A program made the translations under genes and the position numbers. Positions 29,301-42,249 of a DNA stretch of 64,000 nucleotides are shown piece after piece (positions within the stretch are counted from its first letter, which is position 1; the number at the start of each line of letters is the position of its first letter). The DNA comes from Xylocopa sonorina (taxonomy: Eukaryota > Arthropoda > Insecta > Hymenoptera > Apidae). The stretch spans positions 806,001 through 870,000 of the forward strand of contig NW_027490180.1 of assembly GCF_050948175.1 (NCBI RefSeq). Reading direction: 5' to 3'. The notes below the pieces were generated by a model. It saw only the letters and a list, made by a program, of their open reading frames with translations. It made no database searches and was not told the origin of the DNA.

Positions 29301-31935
29301 ATGAAACATAGAAGTGAGATGCGATATCGCGTTTTAGGAAGCATTAGAACTCTATTGCTACGATACGTAGACATCTGCAAACAATATTTCCTAGCAACGA
29401 AGTGTCGCATTTACATTCTTTTGAAGTGAATACGAGGTATACATGACACTTCGCAATGAATATTATATCTTATCATGAAACATAGAAGTGTGATGCGATA
29501 TCGCGTTTTACGAAGCATTAGAACTCTCTTGCTACGATACGTAGACATCTGCAAACGCTATTTCCGAGCATGCAAGTGTCGCATTTACATTCTTTTGAAG
29601 TGAATACGAGGTATACATAACACTCCACAATGAATATTATATCTTATTACGAAACATAGAAATGAAATGCGACATCTCGTTTTAAGAAGCATTAGTACTC
29701 TACTGCTGTGATACGTAGACATCTGCAAACGCTATTTCCTAGCATGGAAGTTTCGCATTTACATTCTTTTGAAGTGAATACGAGATATACATGAAACATC
29801 GGAATCAATATTATATCTTATCATGAAACATAGGAATGAGTTGCGATATCGCGTTTTGAGAAGCATTAGAACACTATTGCTTCGATACGTAGACATCTGC
29901 AAACGCTACTTCCTGGGAAGGAAGTGCCGCTTTTACATTCTTGTGATCTGAGTACGAGGTATACGTGACACTTCGCAATGAATATTATATCTTATCATGA
30001 AACATAGAAGTGAGATGCGATGTGACGTTTTAAGAAGCATAAGAACTCTTTTTCTGCGATTCGTAGACATCTACAAACGCTATTTCCTAGCATGAAAGTT
30101 TAGCATTTACATTCTTTTGAAGTGAAAACGAGATGTACATGACACTTCGCAATGAATATTATATCTTATCACGAAACATAGGAATGAAATGCGACATCTC
30201 GTTTTAAGAAGCATTAGAACTCAATTGCTACGATACGTAGACATCTGCAAACGCTATTTCCTAGCATGGAAGTGTCGCATTTACATTCTTTTGAAGTGAA
30301 TACGAGGTATACATGACACTTCGCAATGAATATTATATCTTATCACGAAACATAGGAATGAAATGCGACATCTCGTTTTAAGAAGCATTAGAACTCTATT
30401 GCTACGATACGTCGACATCTGCAAACGCTATTTCCTAGCATGTAAGTGTCGCATTTACATTCTTTTGAAGTGAATACGAGGTATACATGGCAATTCGCAA
30501 TGAATATTATATCTTATCTTGAAACATAGAAGTGAGATGCGATATCGTGATTTAAGAAGCACTAGAACTCTATTGCTACGATACGTAGACATCTGCAAAC
30601 AATATTTCCTAGCAAGGAAGTGTCGCACTTAGATCCTTATGAAGTGAATACGAGGTATACATAACACTCCACAATGAATATTATATCTTATTACGAAACA
30701 TAGAAATGAAATGCGACATCTCGTTTTAAGAAGCATTAGAACTCTATTGCTACGATACGTAGACATCTGCAAACAAAATTTCCTAGCATGGAAGTGTCGC
30801 GTTTACATTCCTGTGAAGTGAAATCGAGGTATACATGACACTTCGCAATGAATATTATATCTTATCATGAAACATAGAAGTGAGATGCGATATGGCGTTT
30901 TAAAAAGCATAAGAACTCTATTGCTACGATACGTAGACATCTGCAAACGCTATTTCCTAGCATGGAAATTTCGCATTCTCCTTCTTTTGAAGTGAAAACG
31001 AGATGTATATGACACTTCGCAATGAATATTATATCTTACCATGAAACATAGGAATGAGTTGGGATATCGCGTTTTGAGAAGCATTAGAACTCTATTGCTA
31101 CGATACGTAGACATCTGCAAACGCTGTTTCCTAGCATGGAAGTTTCGCATTTACATTCTTTTGAAGTGAATAGGAGATATACATGAAACATCGGAATCAA
31201 TATTATATCTTGTCATGAAACATAGGAATGAGTTGGGATATCGCGTTTTGAGAAGCATTAGAACACTATTGCTTCGATACGTAGACATCTGCAAGGGCTA
31301 CTTCCTAGGAAGGAAGTACCGCTATTACATTCTTGTGATGTGAGTACGAGGTATACATGACACTTCGCAATGAATATTATATCTTATCATGAAGCATAGG
31401 AATGATATGCGATATCGCGTTTCGAGAAGCATTAGGACTCTACTGCTACGATACGTAGACATCTGCAAACGCTATTTCCTAGGAGGGAAGTGTCGTATTT
31501 ACATTCATTTGAGGTGTATGCGAGGTATACATGGCACTTCGCAATTAATATTATATCTTATCATGAAACATAGAAATGAGATACGGTTTCGCGTCTTAAG
31601 AAGCAGTAGAACTCTATTGCATCGGTACGTAGACATCTGCAAACGCTATTTCCTAGGAATAAAGTATCGTATTTACATTCATTTGAAGTGTAGACGAGAT
31701 ATACATAGCACTGCTCAATGAATATTATATCTTATCATGAAACATAGAAATGAGATGCGATATCGCGTTTTAAGAAACATTAGAACTCTGTTGCTTCGAT
31801 ACGTAGACATCTGGAAACGTAATTTCCTAGAAAGGAAGTGTCGCATTTACATTCTCTTGAGAGGAATACGATGTATACATGACACTTCGCAATGAATATT
31901 ATATCTTATGTTGAAACATAGAAATGAGATGCGAT
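26386..31935 (+). repeat. family-B satellite, mixed periods, degenerating rightwards
   Basis: The GGAATCAATATT anchor recurs at 27018, 27714, 29801 and 31193, giving steps of 4, 12 and 8 monomers. One step is 1 bp short because of CGCGTTTGAG near 28461. From about 30.5 kb the monomers diverge more. Near 31.5-31.7 kb the variants GGTGTATGCGAGG and GTGTAGACGAGAT appear; this class is otherwise typical of array edges. The last complete monomer has the private variant AAACGTAATTTCC at about 31817. Confidence 0.85.
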
Positions 31936-32612
31936 CTAAGACTAAGTTAAAATGGAAATAGAAATACGATGCCTGAACCCCACATTGAGGTGGCTAACGA
32001 TCTAGAACTAGAGGTTTCGACTCCTCGGTAGGAGATCTCGAGTCAGAGTGTGTGCTCTGGAGACGCGTCTCTGACCTCCTCGGTTCGCGGGGCGCTACGG
32101 TCGCGGAGGCTCGTGGTAGGGAGATCGCGGTCCCGCGAGTGGGGACTCGCGGCTCGTGGTGGGGCTAGCGGAGTATGCCGCTGGCTGGACGCATCTTACT
32201 TAGTGTAAATTAGATCTAGGAATTCTTATATATGCATCATGATATGGTATGTACGTCCTAGCTGAGAAGTAATATATAGGTTCTAGCAGATCCTGTTCCC
32301 GGAATTGGAAAAGGCCCATTCAGGTGATGGGCGGCGGCTACGTCTTCCTGCAGGACGGAATCCTAGGTGCCAGGGAGATAGGGCTGCCCGTCCTTGGTGC
32401 GGGCGAGACAGGTATACTCGGTGGTGCGAGTGATACACTGGTGCCCGGTACGAGCGAGACAGATATACTCGGCGGTGCGAGTGAGGCAGCGGAACTCGGA
32501 GTGAGTGAGCGCCTGCAGGTATGCGCGCGCGAACACTTCCAGTTGCTGGTTCTGCAGGCGAGTTTGGCTGGTTGCATGTGCCCTGGGTTTGATGCTGGGG
32601 GGTGCAAGGAGG
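31936..32612. repeat. GC-rich junction element, copy 1
   Basis: This stretch is not satellite and is GC-rich, in sharp contrast to its surroundings. From 31954 (GGAAATAGAAATACG) it aligns with 62086-62728 along nearly its whole length. Relative to copy 2 it lacks about 60 bp on the left and about 44 bp on the right. It lacks a block of about 45 bp near 32140 and carries an extra 51 bp near 32431-32481, a diverged partial tandem copy of the GTATACTCGG...GGTGCGAGTG motif. A hairpin with arms CCGCGAGT / ACTCGCGG and loop GGGG lies near 32133-32152, and a GGTTCTAGCAGATCC-like dyad near 32280. The first 18 bases (31936-31953) match neither copy 2 nor the satellite. I do not recognise the family: it could be part of an LTR, a non-autonomous transposon or a structural spacer. 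Confidence 0.85.
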
Positions 32613-33630
32613 TTCCTTTCTAGGAAATTACGTTCCCAGATATCTACGTATCGAAGCAATAGAGTTCTAATTCTTCTTAAAACGCGATATCGCATCTCAT
32701 TTCTATGTATCATGAGAAGATATAATATTCATTGCGAAGTGTCATGTATACCTCGTATTCGATTCAAAAGAATGTAAAGATGACACTTCCATGCTAGGAA
32801 ATAGCGTTTGCAGATGTCTACGTATCGTATCAATAGAGTTCTAATGCTTCTCAAAACGCGATATCGGATCTCACTGCCATGTTTCATGATAAGGTATAAT
32901 TTTCATTGCGAAGTGTAATGTATACCTCGTAGTCACTTCAAAAGAATGTAAATGTGACACTTCCTTGCTAGGAATTAGTGTTTGCAGATCTCTACGTATC
33001 GAAGCAATAGAGTTCTATTGCTTCTTAAAACGGGTTATCGCATCTCATTTCTATGTTTCATGATAAGATATAATATTCAATACGAAGTGTCATGTATACC
33101 TCGTACTCACTTCCAAAGAATGTGAATGCGACACTTCCTGGCTAGGAAATAGCGTTTGCAGATGTCTACGTATCGTAGCAATAGAGTTGCAATGCTTCTT
33201 AAATCGCGACATCGCATCTCATTTCTATGTTTCGTGATAAAATATAATATTCATTGCGAAGTGCCATGTATACCTCGTATTCACTTCAAAAGAATGTAAA
33301 TGCGCCACTTCCATGCTAGGAAATAGCGTTTGCAGATGTCTACGTATCGTAGCAATGGAGTTCTAATGCTCCTTAAATCGCGATATCGTATCTCATTTCT
33401 ATGTTTCTTGATAAGATATAATATTCATTGTAGAGTGTTATATATACCTCGTATTCACTTCAAAAGAATGTAAATGTGACACTTCCATGCTAGGAAATAG
33501 CTTCCAGATGACTACGTATGGAAACAATAGAGTTCTAATGCTTCTCAAAACGTGATATCGCATCCCATTTCTATGTTTCATGATAAAATATAATATACAT
33601 TGCGAAGTTTTATGTATTCCTCGTCTACAC

Positions 33631-35530
33631 TTCAATGTAATGTAAATGCGACACTTCCATGCTAGGAAATAGCGTTTGCAGATGTCTACGTATCGTAGCA
33701 ATAGAGTTCTAATGCTTCTTAAAACGCGATATCGCATCTCACTTCTGTGTTTCAGGATAAGATATAATATTCGTTATGGAGTGTTATGTATACTTCGTAT
33801 GCACTTCAAAAGAATGTAAATGCGACACTTCCTTGCTACGAAATATTGTTTGCAGATGTCTACGTATAGCAGCAGTAGAGTTCTAATGCTTCTTAAAACT
33901 GGATATCGCATCGCACTTCTATGTTTCATGATAAGATATAATATTCATTGCGAAGTGTCATGTATACCTCGTATTCACTTCAAAGGGATGTAAATGCGAC
34001 ATTTCCTTGCTAGGAAATAGCGTTTCCAGATGATTACGTGTCGAAACAATAGAGATCTAATGATTCTTAAAACGCGATATCGCATCTCATTTCTATGTTT
34101 CGTGATAAGATATAATTTTCATTGTGGAGTGTTATGTATTCCTCGTATTCACTTCAAAAGAATGTAAATGCGACACTTCCTTGCTAGGAAATATTGTTTG
34201 CAGATGTCTACGTATCGTAGCAATAGAATTCTAATGCTTCTTAAAATTCGATATCGCATCGCACTTCTATGTTTCATGATAAGATATAATATTCATTGCG
34301 AAGTGTCATGTATACCTCGTATTCACATCAAAAGAATGTAAATGCGACACTTCCATGCTAGCAATTAGCGTTTGCAGATGTCTACGTATCGTAGCAATAG
34401 AGTTCTAGTGCTTCTTATATCGCGATATCGCATCCCACTTCTATGTTTCGAGATAAAATATAACATTCATTGCGAAGTGTCACGTATACCTCGTATTATT
34501 TTCAACAGAATGCAAATGCGGCACTTCCAAGCTAGGAAATAGCGTTTGCAGATGTCTACGTATCGTAGCAAGAGAGTTCTAATGCTTCTTAAAACGAGAT
34601 GTCGCATTTCATTTCTATGTTCCGTGATAAGATATAATATCCATCGCGAAGTGTCATGCATACCTCGTATTCACTTCAATGGAATGTAAATGCGACACCT
34701 CCATGCTAGGAAATAACGGTTGCAGATGGCTACGTATCGTAGCAAGGGAGTTCTAATGCTTCTTAAAACGAGATGTCGCATTTCATTTTTATGTTTCGTG
34801 ATAAGATATAATATTCATTATGGAGTGTTATGTATACCTCGTATTCACTTCATAAGAATGTAAATGCGACCCTTTCATGCTAGTAAATATTGTTTGCAGA
34901 TGTCTACGTATCGTAGCAGTAGAGTTCTAATGCTTCTTAGAACGCGATGTCGCATCTCATTTCTATGTTTGATGATAAGATATAATATCCATTGCGAAGT
35001 GTCATGCATACCTCGTATTCACTTCAATGGAATGTAAATGCGACACCTCCATGCTAGGAAATAGCGGTTGCAGATGGCTACGTATCGTAGCAAGGGAGTT
35101 CTAATACTTCTTAAAACGAGATGTCGCATTTCATTTTTATGTTTCGTGATAAGATATAATATTCATTGTGGAATGTTATGTATACCTCGTATTCACTTCA
35201 AAAGAATGTAAATGCGACACTTCCTTGCTAGGAAATAGCGTTACTAGATGACCACGTTTCGAAAGAATAGATTTCTAATACTTCTTAAAACGAGATGTCG
35301 CATGTCATTTCTATGTTTCGTGATAAGATATAATATTCATTCTGGAGTGTTATGTATACCTCGTATTCACTTCATAAGAATGTAAATGCGACCCTTTCAT
35401 GCTAGTAAATATTGTTTGCAGATGTCTACGTATCGTAGCAATAGAGTTCTAATGCTACTTAAAACGCGATATCGCATCTCACTTCTAGGTTTCATGATAA
35501 GATATAATATTCATTGCGAAGTGTCATGTA
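33631..35530 (-). repeat. segmental duplication within reverse array, copy 1
   Basis: This segment matches 40415-41965. TTCAATGTAATG lies at 33631 and 40415 (offset 6784), but ACTTCTAGGTTTC lies at 35481 and 41917 (offset 6436). The 348-bp difference means exactly two monomers are present here and absent from the other copy, between about 33.9 and 34.27 kb. Rare shared variants include ATGTTTCAGG at about 33748 and CTTCATAAGAATG at about 34849. Confidence 0.9.
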
Positions 35531-36099
35531 TATCTCGTATTCACTTCAAATGAATGTAACTGCGACACTTACATGCTAGGAAGTAGCATCTGCAGATGTC
35601 TACGTATCGTAGCAGGAGAGTTCTAATGCTTCTTAAAACGAGATGTCGCATTTCATTTCTATGTTTCGTGATAAGATATAATATTCATTGTGGAGTGTTA
35701 TGAATACCTCGTTTTCACTTCAACGGAATATAAATGCGACACTTCCAATCTAGGAAATAGCGTTTGCAGATGTCTACGTATCGTAGCAAGAGAGTTCTAA
35801 TGCTTCTTAAAACGAGATGTCGCATTTCATTTCTATGTTTCGTGATTAGATATAATATTCATTATGGAGCGTTAAGTATACCTCGTATTCACTTCAGAAG
35901 AATGTAAATACGACACTTCCTTGCTAGGAAATATTGCTTGCAGATGTCTACGTATCGTAGTAATAGAGTTCTAATGCTTCTTAAAACGAGATGTCCTATT
36001 TCATTTCTATGTTTCATGATAATATATAATATTCATTGTGGAATGTTATGTATACCTCGTATTCACTTCAATGGAATGTAAGTGCGACATTTCCTTGCT

Positions 36100-38660
36100 A
36101 AGAAATAGAGTTTGCAGATGTCTACATATATTAGCAATAGAGTTCTAATGCTTCTCAAAACGCGATATAGCACCTCATTCCTATGTTTCATAATAAGATA
36201 TAATATTCTTTGTGGAGTGTTATGTATACCTCGTATTTACTTCAAAAGAATGTAAATGCAACACCTCCATGCAAGGAAATAGCGTTTGAAGATGTCTACG
36301 TATGGAAGCAATAGATTTCTAATGCTTCTTAAAACGCGATATCGCTACCTACTTCAATGTTTCATGATAAGGTAAAATATTCATTGTGGAGTGTTATGTA
36401 TACCTCGTATTCACTTTAAATGAATGTAAATGCAAAACTTCCTTGCTTGGATGTAGCGTTTGCAGATGTCTGCGTATCGTAGCAAAAGTTTTCTAATGCT
36501 TCTTAAATCGCGTTATCGCAACTCATTCCAATGTTTCGTGATGAGATGTGATATTCATTGCGAAGTGTCACGCATACCGCGTATTCACTTCAAAAGAATG
36601 TAAATGCAACACCTCCATGCTAGGAAATAGCGTTTGCAGATGTCTACATATATTAGCAATAGAGTTCTAATGCTTCTCAAAACGCGATATAGCACCTCAT
36701 TCCTATGTTTCATAATAAGATATAATATTCATTGCGAAGTGTCATGTATATCTCGTATTCACTTCAAAAGAATGTAAATGCGACACTTCCATGCTAGGAA
36801 GTAGCGCTTGCAGATGTCTGCGTAACGTAGCAAAAGTTTTCTAATGCTTCTTAAATTGCGTTATCGCAACTCATTCCAATGTTTCGTGATAAGATGTGAT
36901 ATTCATTGCGAAGTGTCACGTATACCGCGTATTCACTTCAAAAGAATATAAATGCAACACCTCCATGCTAGGAAATAGCGTTTGCAGATGTCTACATATA
37001 TTAGCAATAGAGTTCTAATGCTTCTCAAAACGCGATATAGCACCTCATTCCTGTGTTTCATAATAAGATATAATATTCATTGCGAAGTGTCATGTATATC
37101 TCGTATTCACTTCAAAAGAATGTAAATGCGACACTTCCATGCTAGGAAGTAGCGTTTGCAGATGTCTACGAATGGAAGCAATAGAGTTCTAATGCTTCTT
37201 AATACGCGATATGGCTACATATTTCTATGTTTCATGATAAGGTAAAATATTCATTGTGGAGTGTTATGTATACCTCGTATTTACTTCAAATGAATGTAAA
37301 TGCGACTTTTCCTTGCTAGGAAATAGCTTTTGCAGTTGTCTATGTATAGTAGCAATAGAGTTATAATGCATCTCAAATCGCGATATCGCATTTCATTTCC
37401 ATGATTCATGATAAGATATAAAATTCATTGCGAGGTGCCATGTATCCTCGTATGCACTTGAAAAGAATGTAAATGCGACAGTTCCTTGCTATTAAATAGC
37501 GTTTGGAGATGTCTGCGTATCGTAGCAAAAGTTTTCTAATGCTTCTTAAATCGCGTTATCGCAACTCATTCCAATGTTTCGTGATAAGATATAAAATTCA
37601 TTGCGAGGTGTCATGTATACCTCGTATTTACTTCAAAAGAATGTAAATGCAACACCTACATGCTAGGAAATAGCGTTTGAAGATGTCTACGTATGGAAGC
37701 AATAGAGTTCTAATGCTTCTTAAAACGCGATATCGCTACCTACTTCAATGTTTCATGATAAGGTAAAATATTCATTTTGGAGTGTTATGTATATCTCGTA
37801 TTCACTTCAAATGAATGTAAATGCGAAACTTCCTTGCTTGATGTAGCGTTTACAGATGTCTACGCATCGTAGCAATAGAATTCTAGTGCTTCTTAAATCG
37901 CGATATCGCATCTCTCTTCTATGTTTCGAGATAAGATATAATATTCATTGCGAAGTGTTATGTACACCTCGTATTATCTTCAAAAGAATGAAAATGCGGC
38001 ACTTCCATGCTAGGAAATAGCGTTTGCAGATGTCTACGTATCGTAGCAATAGAGTTCTAATGCTACTTAAAACGAGATGTCGTATTTCATTTCTATGTTT
38101 CATGATAATATATAATATTCATTGCGAAGTGTCATGTATACCTCGTATTCACTTCAAGAGACTGCAAATGCGATACTTCCATGCTAGGAAATAGCGTTTG
38201 CAGATGACTGCGTATCGTAGCAATAGAGTACTAATGCTTCTTAAAACGGGATGTAGCATTTCATTTCTATGTTTCGTGATTAGATATAATATTCATTGCG
38301 AAGTGTTATGTACACCTCGTATTATCTTCAAAAGAATGAAAATGCGGCACTTCCATGCTAGGAAATAGCGTTTGCAGATGTCTACGTATCGTAGCAATAG
38401 AGTTCTAATGCTACTTAAAACGAGATGTCGTATTTCATTTCTATGTTTCATGATAATATATAATATTCATTGCGAAGTGTCATGTATACCTCGTATTCAC
38501 TTCAAGAGACTGCAAATGCGATACTTCCATGCTAGGAAATAGCGTTTGCAGATGACTGCGTATCGTGGCAATAGAGTTCTAATGCTACATAAATCGCGAT
38601 TTCGCATCTCATTTCTATGTTTCGAGATAAGATATAATATTCATTGAGAAGTATCATGTA
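36100..38660 (-). repeat. short-period (dimer) HORs in reverse array
   Basis: Dimeric repeats of about 348 bp are visible. GTATTATCTTC lies at 37971 and 38319, exactly 348 apart, with both monomers between conserved. The AACACCTCCATGC monomer recurs near 36608 and 36956, and the ATATAGCACCTC monomer near 36166, 36686 and 37035. These are much shorter periods than in the forward block. Confidence 0.8.
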
Positions 38661-40414
38661 TACCTCGTATTCACGTCAAAAGAATGTAAATGCGACTATT
38701 GCTTGCTAGGAAATAGCGTTTGCAGATGTCTACGTATCGTAGCAAAAGCGTTCTAATGCTACTTAAATCGCGATATCACATCTCGTTTATATGTCTCGTG
38801 ATAAGATATAATATTCATTGCGAAGTGTCATGTATACCTCGTATTCACTTCAACAGAATGTAAATGCGACTATTGCTTGCTAGGAAATAGCGTTTGCAGA
38901 AGTCTATGTATCGTAGCAATAGCGTTCTAATGCTTCTTAAAACGCGATATCGCATCCCTCTTCTATGTTTCATGATAAGATATAATATTCATTGCGAAGT
39001 GTCATGTATACCTCGTATTCACTTCAAAAGAATGTAAATGCGACTATTGCTTGCTAGGAAATAGCGTTTGCAGATGTCTACGTATCGTAGCAATAGCGTT
39101 CTTATGCTACTTAAAACGCGATATCGCATCTCTCTTCTATGTTTCATGATAAGATATAATATTCATTGCGAATTGTCGTGTATACCCCGTATTCACTTCA
39201 AAAGAATGTAAGTGCGACACTTCCATGCTAGGAAATAGCGTTTGCAGATGTCTGCGCATCGAAGCCATAGAGTTCTAATGCTTCTTAAAACGCGATATCG
39301 CATCTCTCTTCTATGTTTCATGATAAGATATAATATTCATTGAGAAGTGTCTTGTATACCTCGTATTCACGTCAAAAGAATGTACATGCGACTATTGCTT
39401 GCTAGGAAATAGCGTCTGCAGATGTCTACGTATCGTAGCAAAAGCGTTCTAATGCTACTTAAATCGCCATACCGCATCCCATTTTTATGTTTCGTGATAA
39501 GATATAATATTCATTGCGAAGTGTCGTGTATACCCCGTATTCACTTCAAAAGAATGTAAGTGCGACACTTCCATGCTAGGAAATAGCGTTTGCAGATGTC
39601 TACGTATCGTAGCGATAGAGTTCTAATGCTACTTAAATCGCGATATCGCCTCTCATTTCTATGTTTCGTGATACGATATAATATTAATTGCGAAGTGTCA
39701 TGTACACCTCGTATTCACTTCAAAGGAATGTAAATGCGACACTTCCATGCTAGGAAATAGCGTCTGCAGATGTCTACGCGTCGAGGCAATAGAGTACTAA
39801 TGCTTCTTAAAACGCGATATCGCATCTCACTTCTATGTTTCATGATAAGATATAATATTCATTGCAAAGTGTCATGTATACCTCGTATTCGCTTCAGAAG
39901 AATGTAAATCCGACTATTCCTTGCTAGGAAATAGCGTTTGCAGATATCTCCGCATCGAGGCAATAGTGTTCTAATGCTTCTTAAAACGCGATATTGCATC
40001 TCACTTTTATGTTTCATGATGAGATACAATATTCGTTGCGAAGTGTCATGTATACCTCGTATTCACTTCAAAAGAATGTAAATGCGACACTTCCATACAA
40101 GGAAATAGCGTTTGCAGATGCCTACGCATCGTAGCAATAGAGTTGTAGTGCTTCTCAAAATGCGATATTGTATCCCATTTCTATGCTTCATGATAAGATA
40201 TAATATTCATTGCGAAGTGTCACGTACACCTCGTATTCACTTCAAAAGAATGTAAATGCGACTAATGCTTGCTAGGAAATAGCGTTTGCAGATGTCTACG
40301 TATCGTAGCTATAGCGTTCTAATGCTACTTAAATCGCGATATCGCATCTCATTTATATGTTTCGTGATAAGATATAATATTCATTGCGAAGTGTCATGTA
40401 CACCTCGTATTCAC

Positions 40415-41965
40415 TTCAATGTAATGTAAATGTGACACTTCCATGCTAGGAAATAGCGTTTGCAGATGTCTACGTATCGTAGCAATAGAGTTCTAATGCT
40501 TCTTAAAACGCGATATCGCATCTCACTTCTGTGTTTCAGGATAAGATATAATATTCGTTATGGAGTGTTATGTATACTTCGTATGCACTTCAAAAGAATG
40601 TAAATGCGACACTTCCTTGCTACGAAATATTGTTTGCAGATGTCTACGTATAGCAGCAGTAGAGTTCTAATGCTTCTAAAAACTCGATATCGCATCGCAC
40701 TTCTATGTTTCATGATAAGATATAATATTCATTGCGAAATGTCATGTATACCTCGTATTCACATCAAAAGAATGTAAATGCGACACTTCCATGCTAGCAA
40801 ATAGCGTTTGCAGATGTCTACGTATCGTAGCAATAGAGTTCTAGTGCTTCTTATATCGCGATATCGCATCTCACTTCTATGTTTCGAGATAAAATATAAC
40901 ATTCATTGCGAAGTGTCACGTATACCTCGTATTATTTTCAACAGAATGCAAATGCGGCACTTCCATGCTAGGAAATAGCGTTTGCAGATGTCTACGTATC
41001 GTAGCAAGAGAGTTCTAATGCTTCTTAAAACGAGATGTCGCATTTCATTTCTATGTTCCGTGATAAGATATAATATCCATCGCGAAGTGTCATGCATACC
41101 TCGTATTCACTTCAATGGAATGTGAATGCGACACCTCCATGCTAGGAAATAGCGGTTGCTGATGGCTACGTATCGTAGCAAGGGAGTTCTAATGCTTCTT
41201 AAAACGAGATGTCGCATTTCATTTATATGTTTCGTGATAAGATATAATATTCATTATGGAGTGTTATGTATACCTCGTATTCACTTCATAAGAATGTAAA
41301 TGCGACCCTTTCATGCTAGTAAATATTGTTTGCAGATGTCTACGTATCGTAGCAGTAGAGTTCTAATGCTTCTTAAAACGCGATGTCGCATCTCATTTCT
41401 ATGTTTGATGATAAGATATAATATCCATTGCGAAGTGTCATGCATACCTCGTATTCACTTCAATGGAATGTAAATGCGACACCTCCATGCTAGGAAATAG
41501 CGGTTGCAGATGGCTACGTATCGTAGCAAGGGAGTTCTAATACTTCTTAAAACGAGATGTCGCATTTCATTTTTATGTTTCGTGATAAGATATAATATTC
41601 ATTGTGGAATGTTGTGTATACCTCGTATTCACTTCAAAAGAATGCAAATGCGACACTTCCTTGCTAGGAAATAGCGTTTCTAGATGACCACGTTTCGAAA
41701 GAATAGATTTCTAATACTTCTTAAAACGAGATGTCGCATCTCATTTCTATGTTTCGTGATAAGATATAATATTCATTCTGGAGTGTTATGTATACCTCGT
41801 ATTCACTTCATAAGAATGTAAATGCGACCCTTTCATGCTAGTAAATATTGTTTGCAGATGTCTACGTATCGTAGCAATAGAGTTCTAATGCTACTTAAAA
41901 CGCGATATCGCATCTCACTTCTAGGTTTCATGATAAGATATAATATTCATTGCGAAGTGTCATGT
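40415..41965 (-). repeat. segmental duplication within reverse array, copy 2
   Basis: Second copy of 33631-35530, shorter by two monomers. The joint lies near 40680, where AACTCGATATCGCATCGC fuses two monomers that are two apart in the other copy, as expected for unequal recombination between similar monomers. The identical reverse-strand frames at 34467-34661 and 40903-41097 are a by-product of this duplication. Confidence 0.88.
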
Positions 41966-42249
41966 ACACCTCGTATTCACTTCAAAAGAATGTAAATGCG
42001 ACTATTGCTTGCTAGGAAATAGCGTTTGCAGATGTCTACGTATCGTAGCAATAGCGTTCTTATGCTACTTAAAACGCGATATCGCATCTCTCTTCTATGT
42101 TTCATGATAAGATATAATATTCATTGCGAATTGTCGTGTATACCCCGTATTCACTTCAAAAGAATGTACATGCGACTATTGCTTGCTAGGAAATAGCATT
42201 TGCAGATGTCTACGTATCGTAGCAATACAGGTTTAATGCGTCTCAAAAC

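Larger units (their letters stand above)
1..31935 (+). repeat. 174-bp satellite array, forward block 1
   Basis: The block is a continuous head-to-tail tandem array. The recurring start ACATTCTTTTGAAGTG is found at 1, 175 and 349, giving a 174-bp monomer, and longer anchors recur at exact or near-exact multiples of 174. I define forward orientation by this order of landmarks: GAAGTGAATACGAGG, GACACTTCGCAATG, GAAACATAG, GCGATATCGC, AAGCATTAGAAC, CTACGATACGTAG, CTATTTCCTAGCA. Neighbouring monomers differ from each other, while copies many monomers apart are nearly identical, which is the signature of higher-order repeats. Because 174 is 58 codons, frames run on between monomers and give spurious short ORFs. 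The array stops inside a monomer, after GATGCGAT, at the GC-rich element. Confidence 0.98.

Noticed and set aside
1..31935. CRISPR array
   Set aside because: The units are head to tail without unique spacers of constant length, monomers are 174 bp and variable, and the context is eukaryotic.
32324..32623. Plus-strand frame of about 98 residues shared by both GC-rich element copies (also 62501-62794)
   Set aside because: The frame is partly conserved, but frames on the opposite strand are open too in this GC-rich, stop-poor DNA. The C-termini diverge and no domain is recognisable, so it is not annotated as a gene.
34467..34661. Identical 64-residue reverse frames at 34467-34661 and 40903-41097
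   Set aside because: The identity comes from the segmental duplication of satellite, not from coding constraint.
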